Origin: VGEM01 sp033764265
GTDB taxonomy: Bacteria > Pseudomonadota > Alphaproteobacteria > Rhodospirillales > Rhodospirillaceae
Length of the DNA stretch: 45,563 nt
Direction of reading: 5' to 3'
Assembly (NCBI GenBank): GCA_033764265.1
Contig: JANRJB010000003.1
Coordinates: 1-45,563, forward strand
Shown: positions 1-7,576 of the stretch, piece after piece
How the letters are laid out: each line of letters begins with the position of its first letter
Position numbering within the stretch: the stretch's first letter is position 1
Position numbers and translations under genes: made by a program
The notes under the pieces: model-generated
The model's input: the letters and a program-made list of their open reading frames with translations, nothing else
Told to the model about the DNA's origin: nothing
Databases searched by the model: none

Positions 1-2
1 TG

Positions 3-764
3 TTCTGCCGTCGCAACACCGACGGAAAAGGCACGCCGGTGGTGATGATCCACGCCAGCGCCGCCTCCAGCTTTGGCATGGACCGCTACATGAAGCCCTT
101 GATCGGCAAGCGCCCGGTGCTGGCGGTCGATCTGCCGGGCAACGGCGAGTCGGACAACCCTATGGGCGCCACCGTTTCCGTCGAGGCCCAGGCCAAGTTC
201 CTCGCCCAGGCGATCAAGGCCGCCGGCTACGATCAGGTCGACGTATTCGGCTATTGGGGCGGCTGCGCCGTAGCGGTCGAACTCGCCATCCAGAATCCCA
301 AGCTGGTGCGCAAGCTGGCGGTGCCGACATTGATGGTGTTGGACGACGCCACCCGCGACGAGTACGTCGCCAACTACACGCCGACCATCGAGATCGAGGA
401 ATACGGCGCGCACCTGATCAAGGTCTGGAACATGGTGCGCGACCAGGAACTCTACAATCCCTGGTACAAGCGCAAGAAGGACCATATCCGCCGATACGGC
501 GAGCCTGATATCGCGCCCGAGATCATCCACCGGCGCACGGTCGACTTGTTCAAATGCCTGGACATCTACCAGTCGGCCTATCGCGCGCACTTCATGTATC
601 CATCGCTCGCCAAGCTGAAACAGGTCGGCTGCCCGGTGCTTCTTGGCAACCCCGACTTCCCGTCGGTCAAGCAGGCCGAGGCGGCGGCCAAGTCGGCCAC
701 CGCCAAGCCGTTCCCGGCCGACTTCGCCGCCGCGGCCGACGCGCTGCTCGGCTTCTTCGCCTGA
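3..764 (+). CDS. alpha/beta hydrolase-fold protein, 5' end outside window, catalytic residues apparently lost
   Basis: The reading frame is open to the left edge, so the start lies outside; the visible part begins with a GxGTPVVMIHAS stretch typical of beta strand 3 and the oxyanion loop of alpha/beta hydrolases, followed by VLAVDLPGNGESD. The nucleophile elbow, normally G-x-S-x-G, reads GYWGG, with a Trp codon (TGG, 255-257) where Ser (TCG) is expected. The C-terminal part has PVLLGNPDF at the usual acid position but no obvious catalytic His before the end. It may be a non-hydrolytic member of the fold (binding protein, or an unusual lyase/dioxygenase-type enzyme). It is followed after 10 bases by a membrane protein gene, probably in one operon. 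Fold assignment is fairly sure; lack of hydrolase activity is inference. Confidence 0.75.
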   Translation, partial: FCRRNTDGKGTPVVMIHASAASSFGMDRYMKPLIGKRPVLAVDLPGNGESDNPMGATVSVEAQAKFLAQAIKAAGYDQVDVFGYWGGCAVAVELAIQNPKLVRKLAVPTLMVLDDATRDEYVANYTPTIEIEEYGAHLIKVWNMVRDQELYNPWYKRKKDHIRRYGEPDIAPEIIHRRTVDLFKCLDIYQSAYRAHFMYPSLAKLKQVGCPVLLGNPDFPSVKQAEAAAKSATAKPFPADFAAAADALLGFFA

Positions 765-774
765 GGCCGCGCCG

Positions 775-1440
775 ATGAGCGTCGAGATCTGGGGCTATAT
801 CCACATTCTGTTGTTCGTGTTCTGGCTGGGTGCGGATGTCGGGGTGTTCACCTCGGCGGTGATGGCCAAGAACCCCAAATTGTCGTTCGAGACTCGCGCC
901 AACCTGTTGCGCCTGGGTCTGATCGTCGACTGCTTTCCGCGCGCCTGTTTCGCGCTGATTTTCCCAGTCGGCCTGCACCTGACTGATGGATTGGGCCTGC
1001 ACCCGGTGACGCCGGCCCTCTATGCGTTCGGTTGGATCCTGGCGGCGGTGTGGTTGACGATCATCTTCGTCGCCTACACCAACGAAGGAAAGCCGATCGC
1101 CCACCTGGCCAACAACATCCAGTTCGCGCTGGAAGGCGCGCTCGGGTTGTTGTTCACCGTGGTTGGTCTTAACTCGCTGGCCACCGGCGCGCCCTTGGCC
1201 GACGTTTGGTTCGCCTGGAAGATCCTGCTGTTCGGTCTCGCCTTCTGGGCGGCCATGGCCATCGACCTGTGCTTCCGCCCGTTCCTGGCCCCGTTCATGG
1301 AGATCGGCCGCGAAGGCTCCACGCCCGAGCGGGAAGAAGCCGTCAGCCGGGCGATCAACAATACGTTGGTTGCCGTGATGACGCTGTACGTCATCATCGC
1401 CGTCATCGCCTTCCTGGGCAAAGTGAAGCCGGCGTTCTAG
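775..1440 (+). CDS. integral membrane protein, unknown function
   Basis: The 221-residue protein is almost entirely hydrophobic, with about five or six predicted membrane segments. It begins with IHILLFVFWLGADVGVF, resembling the first helix of CopD/HemJ-like membrane proteins in which a His and a Trp lie in an inner-membrane helix. The ATG at 775 is preferred over upstream starts because a GAGG motif overlaps the stop of the preceding gene about eight bases before it. The stop abuts the ATG of the DUF1330 gene, so the three genes are likely co-transcribed. No family can be named securely; haem or metal binding is only a possibility suggested by the conserved-looking His in helix 1. Confidence 0.7.
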   Translation: MSVEIWGYIHILLFVFWLGADVGVFTSAVMAKNPKLSFETRANLLRLGLIVDCFPRACFALIFPVGLHLTDGLGLHPVTPALYAFGWILAAVWLTIIFVAYTNEGKPIAHLANNIQFALEGALGLLFTVVGLNSLATGAPLADVWFAWKILLFGLAFWAAMAIDLCFRPFLAPFMEIGREGSTPEREEAVSRAINNTLVAVMTLYVIIAVIAFLGKVKPAF

Positions 1441-1836
1441 ATGCCTCGTTCCATCGCCTTACTCGCCGCGCTGATCTGGGCGGCTCCCGCCGCCGCGCAG
1501 CCGGTGTGTACGACCGGTGCGGCGAAGATCGACATGGTGATTCACTCGGTGGTGCACGACGTGGAACGCTACACGGCGTACCGGCAGGCACTGGCCGACA
1601 GCAAGCTGATCGCGGCCTTCGGCGGCGTCGTGCGCGCGGTCGGCACGCGCCTCAGTTCCGCGCCCGAAATGTTGGAGGGCGACTGGCCCGCCAACCGCCA
1701 CGCCTTCGTCATCCGCTGGCCCTGCGCCGCGGCGGCCAAGGCGTTCTGGAATTCCGATACCTACCAGCACGACATCTTGCCGTTGCGGCGCGGCGCCGGC
1801 TCGTTCGACGTGGCGCTGTATCCGGCGGTGGAGTGA
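1441..1836 (+). CDS. secreted DUF1330-like (dimeric alpha/beta barrel) protein
   Basis: The 131-residue protein has a clear signal peptide (hydrophobic LLAALIWAAPAAAQ, cleavage near residue 20) followed by a small domain with the DUF1330 layout: a strand with V-H-D-V-E-R-Y-x-x-Y, then LADSKLIAAFGGVVRAVG, a mid strand ending HAFVIRWP, and FWNSDTYQ. DUF1330 proteins are ferredoxin-like dimers of unknown function, usually cytoplasmic, so the signal peptide is notable. The ATG follows the TAG of the upstream gene with no gap, indicating translational coupling. The function is unknown; export to the periplasm is inferred from the leader alone. Confidence 0.75.
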   Translation: MPRSIALLAALIWAAPAAAQPVCTTGAAKIDMVIHSVVHDVERYTAYRQALADSKLIAAFGGVVRAVGTRLSSAPEMLEGDWPANRHAFVIRWPCAAAAKAFWNSDTYQHDILPLRRGAGSFDVALYPAVE

Positions 1837-1837
1837 C

Positions 1838-2677
1838 CTAGCCGCTCATCACGCCGGGATCGGCGCGCCAGCCGCACGCGGCCAGCAATGGCGCCATGTG
1901 CGGCGGCGGCGGCGCGCTCGCCGTCACCGGCGGCCGGTTGGGATACAGCGGCAACACGATCGACCGGGCGTGCAGCATCAACGGCAGCGAGGCGTCGCCA
2001 GGGGTCTTGCGTCCGTAGATCGCGTCGCCCGTGACCGGGCAGCCCAACGCGGCGCAGTGCACGCGAATCTGGTGGGTGCGGCCGGTACGCGGTTTCAGTT
2101 CCAGCCAGGTGCGCGGCCCGTCGGGCCCTTCGCTTGCGCCCAGCACGCGATAGTCGGTCACGGCCTCCTGGCCGTCCTGCTGACCGGAGCGCGCGACCAT
2201 CATCTTCCAGCCGCCGCGCGGGGTTTCCTTTTTCAGGGCCAGGTCGACACGGCCCTCGGCGGCCGGCGGCGCGCCATCGACCACAGCCCAGTAGGTTTTT
2301 TCGACCTGGCCGCCGGCGAACAGCGCGCCCGCTTTGCGCAACGCCTTGGGGTGGCGGCCCAACACCAGGCAGCCCGAGGTGTCGCGGTCCAGCCGGTGGG
2401 CGAGGCCGGGCGCGCGCGGCAGCCCGAAGCGCAGCACGTCCAGGAACTGCTCCAGGTTGGGGCCGCCCTTGGGTCCGGCATGCACCGGAATGCCGGCCGG
2501 CTTGTCGATGATGATGATCAGTCCGTCGCGGTACAGCACCCGCGCCAGCACCTCGTCGGGGCGCAGCTTGACGTCGGGCCGCGCCGGCGCGTCGTCGTCA
2601 TGGCGCGCGGGCGGGCGGTGCCGGCGATCCGGTCGCGGCCCGGTTTTGTGCCGGTGAGAGGGTTTGGCCATGCGCAT
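1838..2677 (-). CDS. RluA-family pseudouridine synthase
   Basis: The protein (about 279 residues) has a basic, low-complexity N-terminus, then LIIIIDKPAGIPVHAGP and the RluA-family active-site motif HRLDRDTSG, whose second Asp is the catalytic residue forming the covalent adduct with uridine. The RTGRTHQIRVH motif and GDAIYG follow, as expected for the catalytic domain. There is no N-terminal S4 domain, so it resembles the short RluA type rather than RluC/RluD. The target RNA cannot be told. Start is ATG 2677 or 2671; neither has a strong ribosome-binding site. It is convergent with the DUF1330 gene (one base between stops) and divergent from the host-attachment-type gene; probably a housekeeping gene. 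Confidence 0.9.
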   Translation of the reverse strand: MRMAKPSHRHKTGPRPDRRHRPPARHDDDAPARPDVKLRPDEVLARVLYRDGLIIIIDKPAGIPVHAGPKGGPNLEQFLDVLRFGLPRAPGLAHRLDRDTSGCLVLGRHPKALRKAGALFAGGQVEKTYWAVVDGAPPAAEGRVDLALKKETPRGGWKMMVARSGQQDGQEAVTDYRVLGASEGPDGPRTWLELKPRTGRTHQIRVHCAALGCPVTGDAIYGRKTPGDASLPLMLHARSIVLPLYPNRPPVTASAPPPPHMAPLLAACGWRADPGVMSG

Positions 2678-2812
2678 AAGTCCAGCAGATAACGCACGGC
2701 GGCGACCAGCGCCAGGGTGGCGGCCGCCCGAACCCTGACCGGGATCAAGGGCCATACCCCGGAAAGACTTTAGCGTTATTGTGTTGGTCCAAAGTTGAAG
2801 GGAAGCCTCGTC

Positions 2813-3364
2813 ATGCCGTCCGTATCGACCGCCAAATCCGCCAAACGACAGACCCGGACCGCCCGCGCCAAGGACGTCGTCGAGGGTGTCGGCCGCCGCC
2901 ACCAATTTCCGCTGACGTGGCTCCTGGTCGCCGACGGCGCCGAAGCGCAGATTTACGCGGTCGAACCCGTGACCTTCGCGCTGACCCCGTTGAAACAGGG
3001 TCGCTTCAAGCATCGCGACATCGCCAGCCGCAACCTGGTCAGCGACCGCCCGGGGCGCTCGTTCAACAGCCGGGGCAGCGTCCGCCACGCGCTCGAGCCG
3101 CGTGTCAGCCCGCACCAGGCCGCCGAGGATCGGTTCCTCAAGACCGTTGGTCAGTCGCTCGGTCCGTTGATGCGCGCGGCCAAGGTCGGGGACTTGTTGA
3201 TCGCCGCGCCGCCCAAGGCCATGGCGGTGCTGCGCAAGGCCATGTCCAAGCCCGTCCGGGACAAGATCGCCCTGGAAGTCACCCGCGAGTGGACCAAGCT
3301 CGCGCCGCTGGAGATCACCAAGCGGCTGATCAAGGCGCTGGTGCGCGCGCCGCGCGCGGAATGA
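2813..3364 (+). CDS. host attachment protein family (AtsE-like)
   Basis: The 183-residue protein matches the family named 'protein required for attachment to host cells': a basic N-terminus, then WLLVADGAEAQIYAVE, a central FNSRGSVRHALEPRVSPHQAAEDRFL segment split around conserved H and E residues, and the C-terminal LLIAAPPKAMAVLRKAM followed by I-x-x-E-V-x-x-x-W-T-K. The family was named from Agrobacterium plant-attachment genetics; its fold resembles the eRF1/baeRF-type RNA-binding domain, and the biochemical role is unsettled. ATG 2813 is chosen over TTG 2795 because GAAGGGA lies 8-10 bases before it and overlaps the TTG. It is convergent with the cytochrome gene. Confidence 0.85.
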   Translation: MPSVSTAKSAKRQTRTARAKDVVEGVGRRHQFPLTWLLVADGAEAQIYAVEPVTFALTPLKQGRFKHRDIASRNLVSDRPGRSFNSRGSVRHALEPRVSPHQAAEDRFLKTVGQSLGPLMRAAKVGDLLIAAPPKAMAVLRKAMSKPVRDKIALEVTREWTKLAPLEITKRLIKALVRAPRAE

Positions 3365-3368
3365 CGCG

Positions 3369-3752
3369 TTAACGCGCTTCGTGCTTCAGGAAGGCGATGA
3401 TGGCGGCGCGCAGCTTCTCGTCGCCGATGCCGGGAATGCACATGTTGACCTCGGTGCCCAGCATGGCCGGGTCGGCCAAGTAGGCATCGAGCGTCACCTC
3501 GGTCCAGACGATCTTGGAGTCGCGGATCGGCGCGGAGTAGGCAAAGTTGTCCTGCGATCCGGCGCGACGGCCAAAAATGCGGGCCAATGACGGGCCGGTG
3601 CCGGCCTCGCCCGGTTTCAGGCTGTGGCAAAAGCGGCATTCGCGGTCGAAGCCCGTCTTGCCGGCGTCGAGATCGGGCGCGGCCCGCGCCGATCCTGCAG
3701 CCAGCAGCACGCCCAGAGTCATCGTGGTCACGGCACGCGATACGCGAGTCAT
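3369..3752 (-). CDS. periplasmic class I cytochrome c
   Basis: A signal peptide (TMTLGVLLAAGSARA, cleavage near residue 24) is followed by the haem-binding CRFCH motif at residues 39-43, GTGPSLARIFGRRAG, and the axial-ligand region with Met104 in VNMCIPGI. At 127 residues it has the size and order of a soluble mitochondrial-type cytochrome c. ATG 3752 has GGGAGG about six bases upstream, which rules out the longer frame. It lies 89 bases downstream of an FAD-linked oxidase on the same strand. In p-cresol methylhydroxylase and eugenol hydroxylase the flavoprotein passes electrons to exactly such a cytochrome subunit, so it is a likely electron acceptor for that oxidase (inference). A Cys directly after the axial Met is unusual. 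Confidence 0.9.
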   Translation of the reverse strand: MTRVSRAVTTMTLGVLLAAGSARAAPDLDAGKTGFDRECRFCHSLKPGEAGTGPSLARIFGRRAGSQDNFAYSAPIRDSKIVWTEVTLDAYLADPAMLGTEVNMCIPGIGDEKLRAAIIAFLKHEAR

Positions 3753-3804
3753 TTCGGCCTCCCGCCTGTCGACAACGATCGCACTTGAAGACTTTGGGCC
3801 CCTT

Positions 3805-3829
3805 GCCGCCATGACCGGGGTCAAGCGGC
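3805..3829. other. imperfect hairpin between FAD oxidase and cytochrome c genes
   Basis: GCCGC (3805-3809) and GCGGC (3825-3829) enclose TGACC-gg-GGTCA (3812-3823), giving a nested stem in the 89-base gap. There is no U tract, so it is more likely an mRNA-stabilising or attenuating structure than a full terminator. It could also be chance in this GC-rich sequence. Confidence 0.35.
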
Positions 3830-3841
3830 GGACCCGCCCGT

Positions 3842-5434
3842 TTAACTGTCCAGTCCCAGCGCGCCGGGATTGACGATGCCGGCCGGGTCGAGCGCGGCCT
3901 TCAGCGCGCGGATCAGTTCACGGGCTTCCGGCTGCCGGGTGTGCAGGAACGGGTAGGCGCGCCCGATCTGCATGTGCACGCCGCCCAGCGCGCTGAAAAC
4001 GTCCGACAGGCCGCTGCGCAACGTGTTGACCGCGGCCCAGGTTTCCGGCGCCGGCGGGTGGACGGCCTTGGTCTCCAGGAACCCGCAGTCGAGGTAGCTG
4101 TCGATCATGGCCGTGCGCGCATCGCGCCAGTAGAAGTTCACCTCCACCAGCACACAGCTGCGCCCCACCAGATTGCTGACCTGGCCCCACACTAGGCCGT
4201 GCTGCGCGATCACCGCGGCGTGGCGGTTCATGTAGGCGTCGACGGCCTCAAGGGCGGCCAGATGCCGCGAGTGGGGCACGATGCCGTGCATCGGCACCCA
4301 GCGGTCGCCCGTGGGTCCCAGCATCATCACCGGCGGCGGAAACGGTGTGGCGCGCATGATGCGCGGGATGCTGGCCTCGATCTCGCGTCCGCCGCGCGCA
4401 CGGCACAGGCGGCGCACGTCGGCGAGTTGGCGTTCGGCGTCGGCGTCGTCGCGGCCGTCCAGGGTCATGTGCGCGGTGTAGCCGACGTTCTTCAGGTAGT
4501 GCCGGCCGGCGACCGCCACGTTGAACGCGGCCTTCAGCCCGCCCAAGAGCGAGCCTTGTTCCTTGGCGACATTGACCAGCTTCTGCACGTCGTCGGCGAA
4601 GCCGGTGGACGCCACCCGTTCGCTCAGAAACCACGGATCGAAGCCGAAGCACTCGGTCACCAGGTCGCGCCGGCCCACGTCGCTCAGGGCCGCCGCATAG
4701 TCTTCGCGCCGGTCGAACGAGAAGGCGGCATAGCGCACCGCGGCCGGCCGCTCGATCAGCTGCAGCACCACCTCGGCCTTGACGCCCAATGCGCCGGAGT
4801 CCGCCAGGAACAGCCCGGTCAGATCGGGGCCGTAGTGGCGCACGAACGGCACGGCATTCTCCGCCGCCGCCCACGCACCGGTCCGCAGCACCCGTCCATC
4901 GCCCAGCACCACCTTCAAGCCGATCACGTGGTCGGCAGCGAAGCCCCACCGCGCCGAGCCGTAGTTGATGGCGTTCTGCGAAGCACCGCCGCCGACGGTG
5001 GCATGCAGCCCCGAGCCCGTGCCCCAGAACGGCGTGCGCAAACCCGCGGGCTTCAGCGCTTCGTTGAGTTGGTGCCAGGTCACGCCCGCCTCGACATGCA
5101 CGTACATGTCCTGCGCGTTGATTTCGATGATGCGGTTGAGGCTCCCGGTGTCGATCAGCACCGTGTCGGTGCGGTCGGTCAGGTAGCCGGCCGAGTACGA
5201 CAGGCCGCCGCCGCGCGCGGCCAGGGTTGCCCCGGCCGCCGCGATTGCCGCCACCACCGCCGGCAGTTCGTCGGCGCGGCGCGGACACACGGCAAGCACG
5301 GGCGGCGTGCGTGTGTAGAAAATGTCGGTGCCGAGGATCGCCCGGCGCGCGTCGTCGGCGATGACGTTGTCGGCGCCGACAATGCCGGCCAGCACGCGCG
5401 TCAACCGCTCGACATCGATGGTCGGCTTGATCAT
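3842..5434 (-). CDS. FAD-linked oxidase/dehydrogenase (VAO/PCMH fold), paralogue 1
   Basis: This 530-residue protein has the N-terminal FAD-binding PP loop (ARGGGLSYSAGY), the strand VLIDTGSLNRIIEIN, VEAGVTWHQLNEAL, and VGGGASQNAINYGSARWG followed by VVLGDGRVLRTG, the standard order of FAD_binding_4 enzymes. The C-terminal cap ends HMQIGRAYPF and ALDPAGIVNPGALGL, as in vanillyl-alcohol oxidase and 4-cresol dehydrogenase. No clear covalent-flavin His is seen in the PP loop. It is divergent from cupin A and followed by a cytochrome c gene, suggesting a two-subunit flavocytochrome that hydroxylates or oxidises a phenolic side chain. Substrate is unknown. A shorter paralogue lies at 14358-15803. 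ATG 5434 fits the domain start better than upstream in-frame starts. Confidence 0.88.
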   Translation of the reverse strand: MIKPTIDVERLTRVLAGIVGADNVIADDARRAILGTDIFYTRTPPVLAVCPRRADELPAVVAAIAAAGATLAARGGGLSYSAGYLTDRTDTVLIDTGSLNRIIEINAQDMYVHVEAGVTWHQLNEALKPAGLRTPFWGTGSGLHATVGGGASQNAINYGSARWGFAADHVIGLKVVLGDGRVLRTGAWAAAENAVPFVRHYGPDLTGLFLADSGALGVKAEVVLQLIERPAAVRYAAFSFDRREDYAAALSDVGRRDLVTECFGFDPWFLSERVASTGFADDVQKLVNVAKEQGSLLGGLKAAFNVAVAGRHYLKNVGYTAHMTLDGRDDADAERQLADVRRLCRARGGREIEASIPRIMRATPFPPPVMMLGPTGDRWVPMHGIVPHSRHLAALEAVDAYMNRHAAVIAQHGLVWGQVSNLVGRSCVLVEVNFYWRDARTAMIDSYLDCGFLETKAVHPPAPETWAAVNTLRSGLSDVFSALGGVHMQIGRAYPFLHTRQPEARELIRALKAALDPAGIVNPGALGLDS

Positions 5435-5564
5435 GCGGTCAGCATGGGCGCGCGGCCCGTACGGTGGCAAGGGTCGCCGATTTCTACGCATGTGAATGTC
5501 GTGGCGCGCGATTGCCGCCGCGCCGACCGGGGTGTTGAATTGCGCGCCAATCGGGGAGGCAGCC

Positions 5565-6422
5565 ATGGCCCGTCCGCATATCGAATTCGTTCAATCTCAA
5601 GTGCTGCCGTTCCGCCGCGGGCTCTATGGCGGCGCGCGGCCCGAGGCTGAGGTGCGCATCCTGAGCATTGACGACGAGGGCGGTGATTCCTCCACCCAGA
5701 TCAGGTGGCCGGCCGGGTTCTCGCGCAGTACGCCGGAATACCTCGACGCCGACGAGGAGTTCCTGGTGCTCGAGGGCGCGCTCGAAATCAACGGCCGGCT
5801 CTACCGCAAGCACGACTACGCGCACCTGCCGCGGGGCTATCTGCGCCGCACGCAGTCCAGCGCCACGGGCGCGGTGACGCTGACGTTTTTCTCAGGCGAG
5901 CCGCACGCGGTGATCAGCGACCGCGCCGGCAACAACTTCGATCCCCGGCGGCTGGTGGAGCACATCGACACCCGCGCCCATCCGCGCATGACCAACGTCG
6001 CCGAGGCGTTCAACACGCCGGGCTGGGACCCGAGCGGATCATTTCACAAGGATCTGTTCACCGATCCGTATACCGGCGAGCGCACCTGGCTGATTGGCAT
6101 GGCGCCGCACTGGTCCACCAGCCTCGCGGAGATTCATCCGGTGGTCGAGGAGGAATACTCGATCCTGGGCGACCTGTGTTTCCCGATCGGCAACTTCCGC
6201 GACGGCGCCTACTTCTGGCGGCCGCCGGGCATTCGGCACGGCCCCTTCGCCACCTGGGGCGGCACATTGCATCTGGTGCGCTGCAAGGGCGGGCCGTTCG
6301 CGACCCAGTGGGTCGACACCGGCGGCGTGGAATGGTTCCCCGACTACAAGCCGGTCTTGCCGGCGGACTACCGCGCCCATGTCGACCGCGCCGCGTCCAA
6401 TGCGCGTGAACCGAATTACTGA
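5565..6422 (+). CDS. cupin A: double-cupin protein with metal site in second barrel
   Basis: The 285-residue protein has two cupin-like halves. Barrel 1 has DADEEFLVLEGALEINGRLY (residues 61-80) without a motif-1 His, and PRG near 90. Barrel 2 has EIHPVVEEEY (His191, Glu195-197) and FWRPPGIRHGPF (His225), a plausible two-His/Glu metal site. ATG 5565 has GGGGAGG about five bases upstream. It starts with a RPHIEFVQ signature shared with cupin D at 21853, so the two are close paralogues. It is followed after 13 bases by cupin B and is divergent from FAD oxidase 1. Function may be a dioxygenase, isomerase, lyase or sensor; not determinable by sequence alone. The layout resembles ChrR/DUF4437-type cupins. 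Confidence 0.8.
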   Translation: MARPHIEFVQSQVLPFRRGLYGGARPEAEVRILSIDDEGGDSSTQIRWPAGFSRSTPEYLDADEEFLVLEGALEINGRLYRKHDYAHLPRGYLRRTQSSATGAVTLTFFSGEPHAVISDRAGNNFDPRRLVEHIDTRAHPRMTNVAEAFNTPGWDPSGSFHKDLFTDPYTGERTWLIGMAPHWSTSLAEIHPVVEEEYSILGDLCFPIGNFRDGAYFWRPPGIRHGPFATWGGTLHLVRCKGGPFATQWVDTGGVEWFPDYKPVLPADYRAHVDRAASNAREPNY

Positions 6423-6435
6423 ACCGGAGGCGGCC

Positions 6436-7272
6436 ATGCCCCATCGTCTGATCCGCACCGCCACGCAGAACTGGACGCCCGATCCTGAAATCCCCGGCTT
6501 CAAGCAGCAGATCCTGCTGCGCAACGCCGCGCGCAAATCGGTGGTGCGCAAGTGGTTCGTGCCGCCCGACTGGGGCGTCGACATTCTCAAGGGCAAACCC
6601 GACCGGCACTATCATCGCAGCGTGATCGAACGCGCCTACAATCTCGGCGGCGACTTCCCGCACTGGGAATTCTCGTCCGTCGCCGATTTCAAGGGCGAGT
6701 TGATCGTGTTCCGCCGCCACACGGTGATGGATCGCCCGCCCGGCAGCCTGCACGGCCTGTTGCCCACCCCGCGCGCGCAGGCAGGCGCGGAAATTTTGTA
6801 CTGGAACACCGGGCCCGGCACCAGCATCGCCGAGAAGGCGTTCGCGCGCGAGACGGTGAAGGTGCCGTTCGACAAGCGCGCCAAGGTCGGCCGCGACGAC
6901 TTTCCGGCGGCGCGCATCTTCCAGGCCGACGCGCTGGCGTGGCAGCGCCATCCCCGCGTCACCGGCCTTAAGATCAAGCCCCTGATGCCGGCGGTGGACG
7001 GCGCGGGCCAAACGGCCGTGGTGTCGGTACCGGCCGACTGGATGCCGTCGGCTCCGGTCGAGATCGCCGCGCCGCCCAGCGAGACCGCGTGGCTTTACAT
7101 GTTGTCGGGCGATATGCGCCTGAAGGTCGGAGAACCCGGCGCGGCGGGCGACATGACGCTCGGCGAAGGCGATTTTCTGGCCTGGGACGGCGGAACAGAC
7201 GTGCGTTTCGGCCAGGGCGAGGCCAGCGGCGGCGGCGCCACCGTGCTGTGTACCGGCCACGCGCTGGGGTGA
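6436..7272 (+). CDS. cupin B: divergent double-cupin-like protein
   Basis: The 278-residue protein starts at ATG 6436 with GGAGG six bases upstream, thirteen bases after cupin A, in the same operon. The first half has His-rich RHYHRSVIERAYNLGG and FPHWEFSS around residue 60-80 and a GSLHG turn, consistent with a cupin metal site. The second half has SETAWLYMLSGDMRLKVGE and GEGDFLAWDGG, the shape of a cupin strand pair without the usual His residues. So here the likely metal site is in the first barrel, opposite to cupin A. Pairing with cupin A suggests a hetero-oligomer or consecutive steps on one substrate (inference). Confidence 0.65.
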   Translation: MPHRLIRTATQNWTPDPEIPGFKQQILLRNAARKSVVRKWFVPPDWGVDILKGKPDRHYHRSVIERAYNLGGDFPHWEFSSVADFKGELIVFRRHTVMDRPPGSLHGLLPTPRAQAGAEILYWNTGPGTSIAEKAFARETVKVPFDKRAKVGRDDFPAARIFQADALAWQRHPRVTGLKIKPLMPAVDGAGQTAVVSVPADWMPSAPVEIAAPPSETAWLYMLSGDMRLKVGEPGAAGDMTLGEGDFLAWDGGTDVRFGQGEASGGGATVLCTGHALG

Positions 7273-7309
7273 GGGAGACGTTTGCCCACCTCATTCAATT
7301 GGGTTTCGC

Positions 7310-7339
7310 TTGTGATGTGGTCGAGCGCGGGCGTAAAAT
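7310..7339 (+). promoter_or_regulatory. candidate sigma-70-type promoter of toxin-antitoxin pair
   Basis: TTGTGA (7310-7315) and TAAAAT (7334-7339) are separated by 18 bases, close to the sigma-70 consensus and unusual in this GC-rich background. The -10 element ends nine bases before ATG 7349, so transcripts would be nearly leaderless for that start, or have a short leader if ATG 7376 is used. Confidence 0.4.
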
Positions 7340-7348
7340 CGCGCCACC

Positions 7349-7576
7349 ATGGAGCCCGAAAGCCGTCGCACCAAAATGACTGAGTCGCCCGATATTCTCA
7401 TCGACAAGATTCGCGCTCTACCAGCCGATCGCGTGGCGGAGGTCGAGGATTTTGTCGATTTCATCACCCAGAGGGAACGTGATCGGGGCCTCGTGAGGGC
7501 CGCGACAGCGGCCAGCGCAACCGCGTTCGCGCGCGTTTGGAACAGTGCCGACGACGACGTCTATGACCGGATTTGA
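7349..7576 (+). CDS. antitoxin of MazF/PemK-type toxin-antitoxin module
   Basis: A 75-residue acidic protein with the pattern LIDKIRALPADRVAEVEDFVDFI, typical of small antitoxins of the DUF2281/VapB-like kind (helix with alternating E-V-x-x-F-V-x-F). The C-terminal half is Ala-rich and ends DDDVYDRI, a plausible toxin-binding tail. Its stop overlaps the toxin start by 14 bases, the usual translational coupling of type II pairs. ATG 7376 is an alternative start; neither has a clear ribosome-binding site. Antitoxins of this type usually repress their own promoter, so the region just upstream is the likely operator. Confidence 0.75.
   Translation: MEPESRRTKMTESPDILIDKIRALPADRVAEVEDFVDFITQRERDRGLVRAATAASATAFARVWNSADDDVYDRI

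Noticed and set aside
5502..5549. TGGCGCGC/GCGCGCCA inverted repeat in the oxidase-cupin A gap
   Set aside because: Eight GC-only bases with a 32-base spacer are expected by chance in this composition.
4199..5650. 483-codon plus-strand frame opposite FAD oxidase 1
   Set aside because: Antisense shadow of a GC-rich gene; its translation is rich in H, R, G and A with no domain, and the opposite strand has clear FAD motifs.
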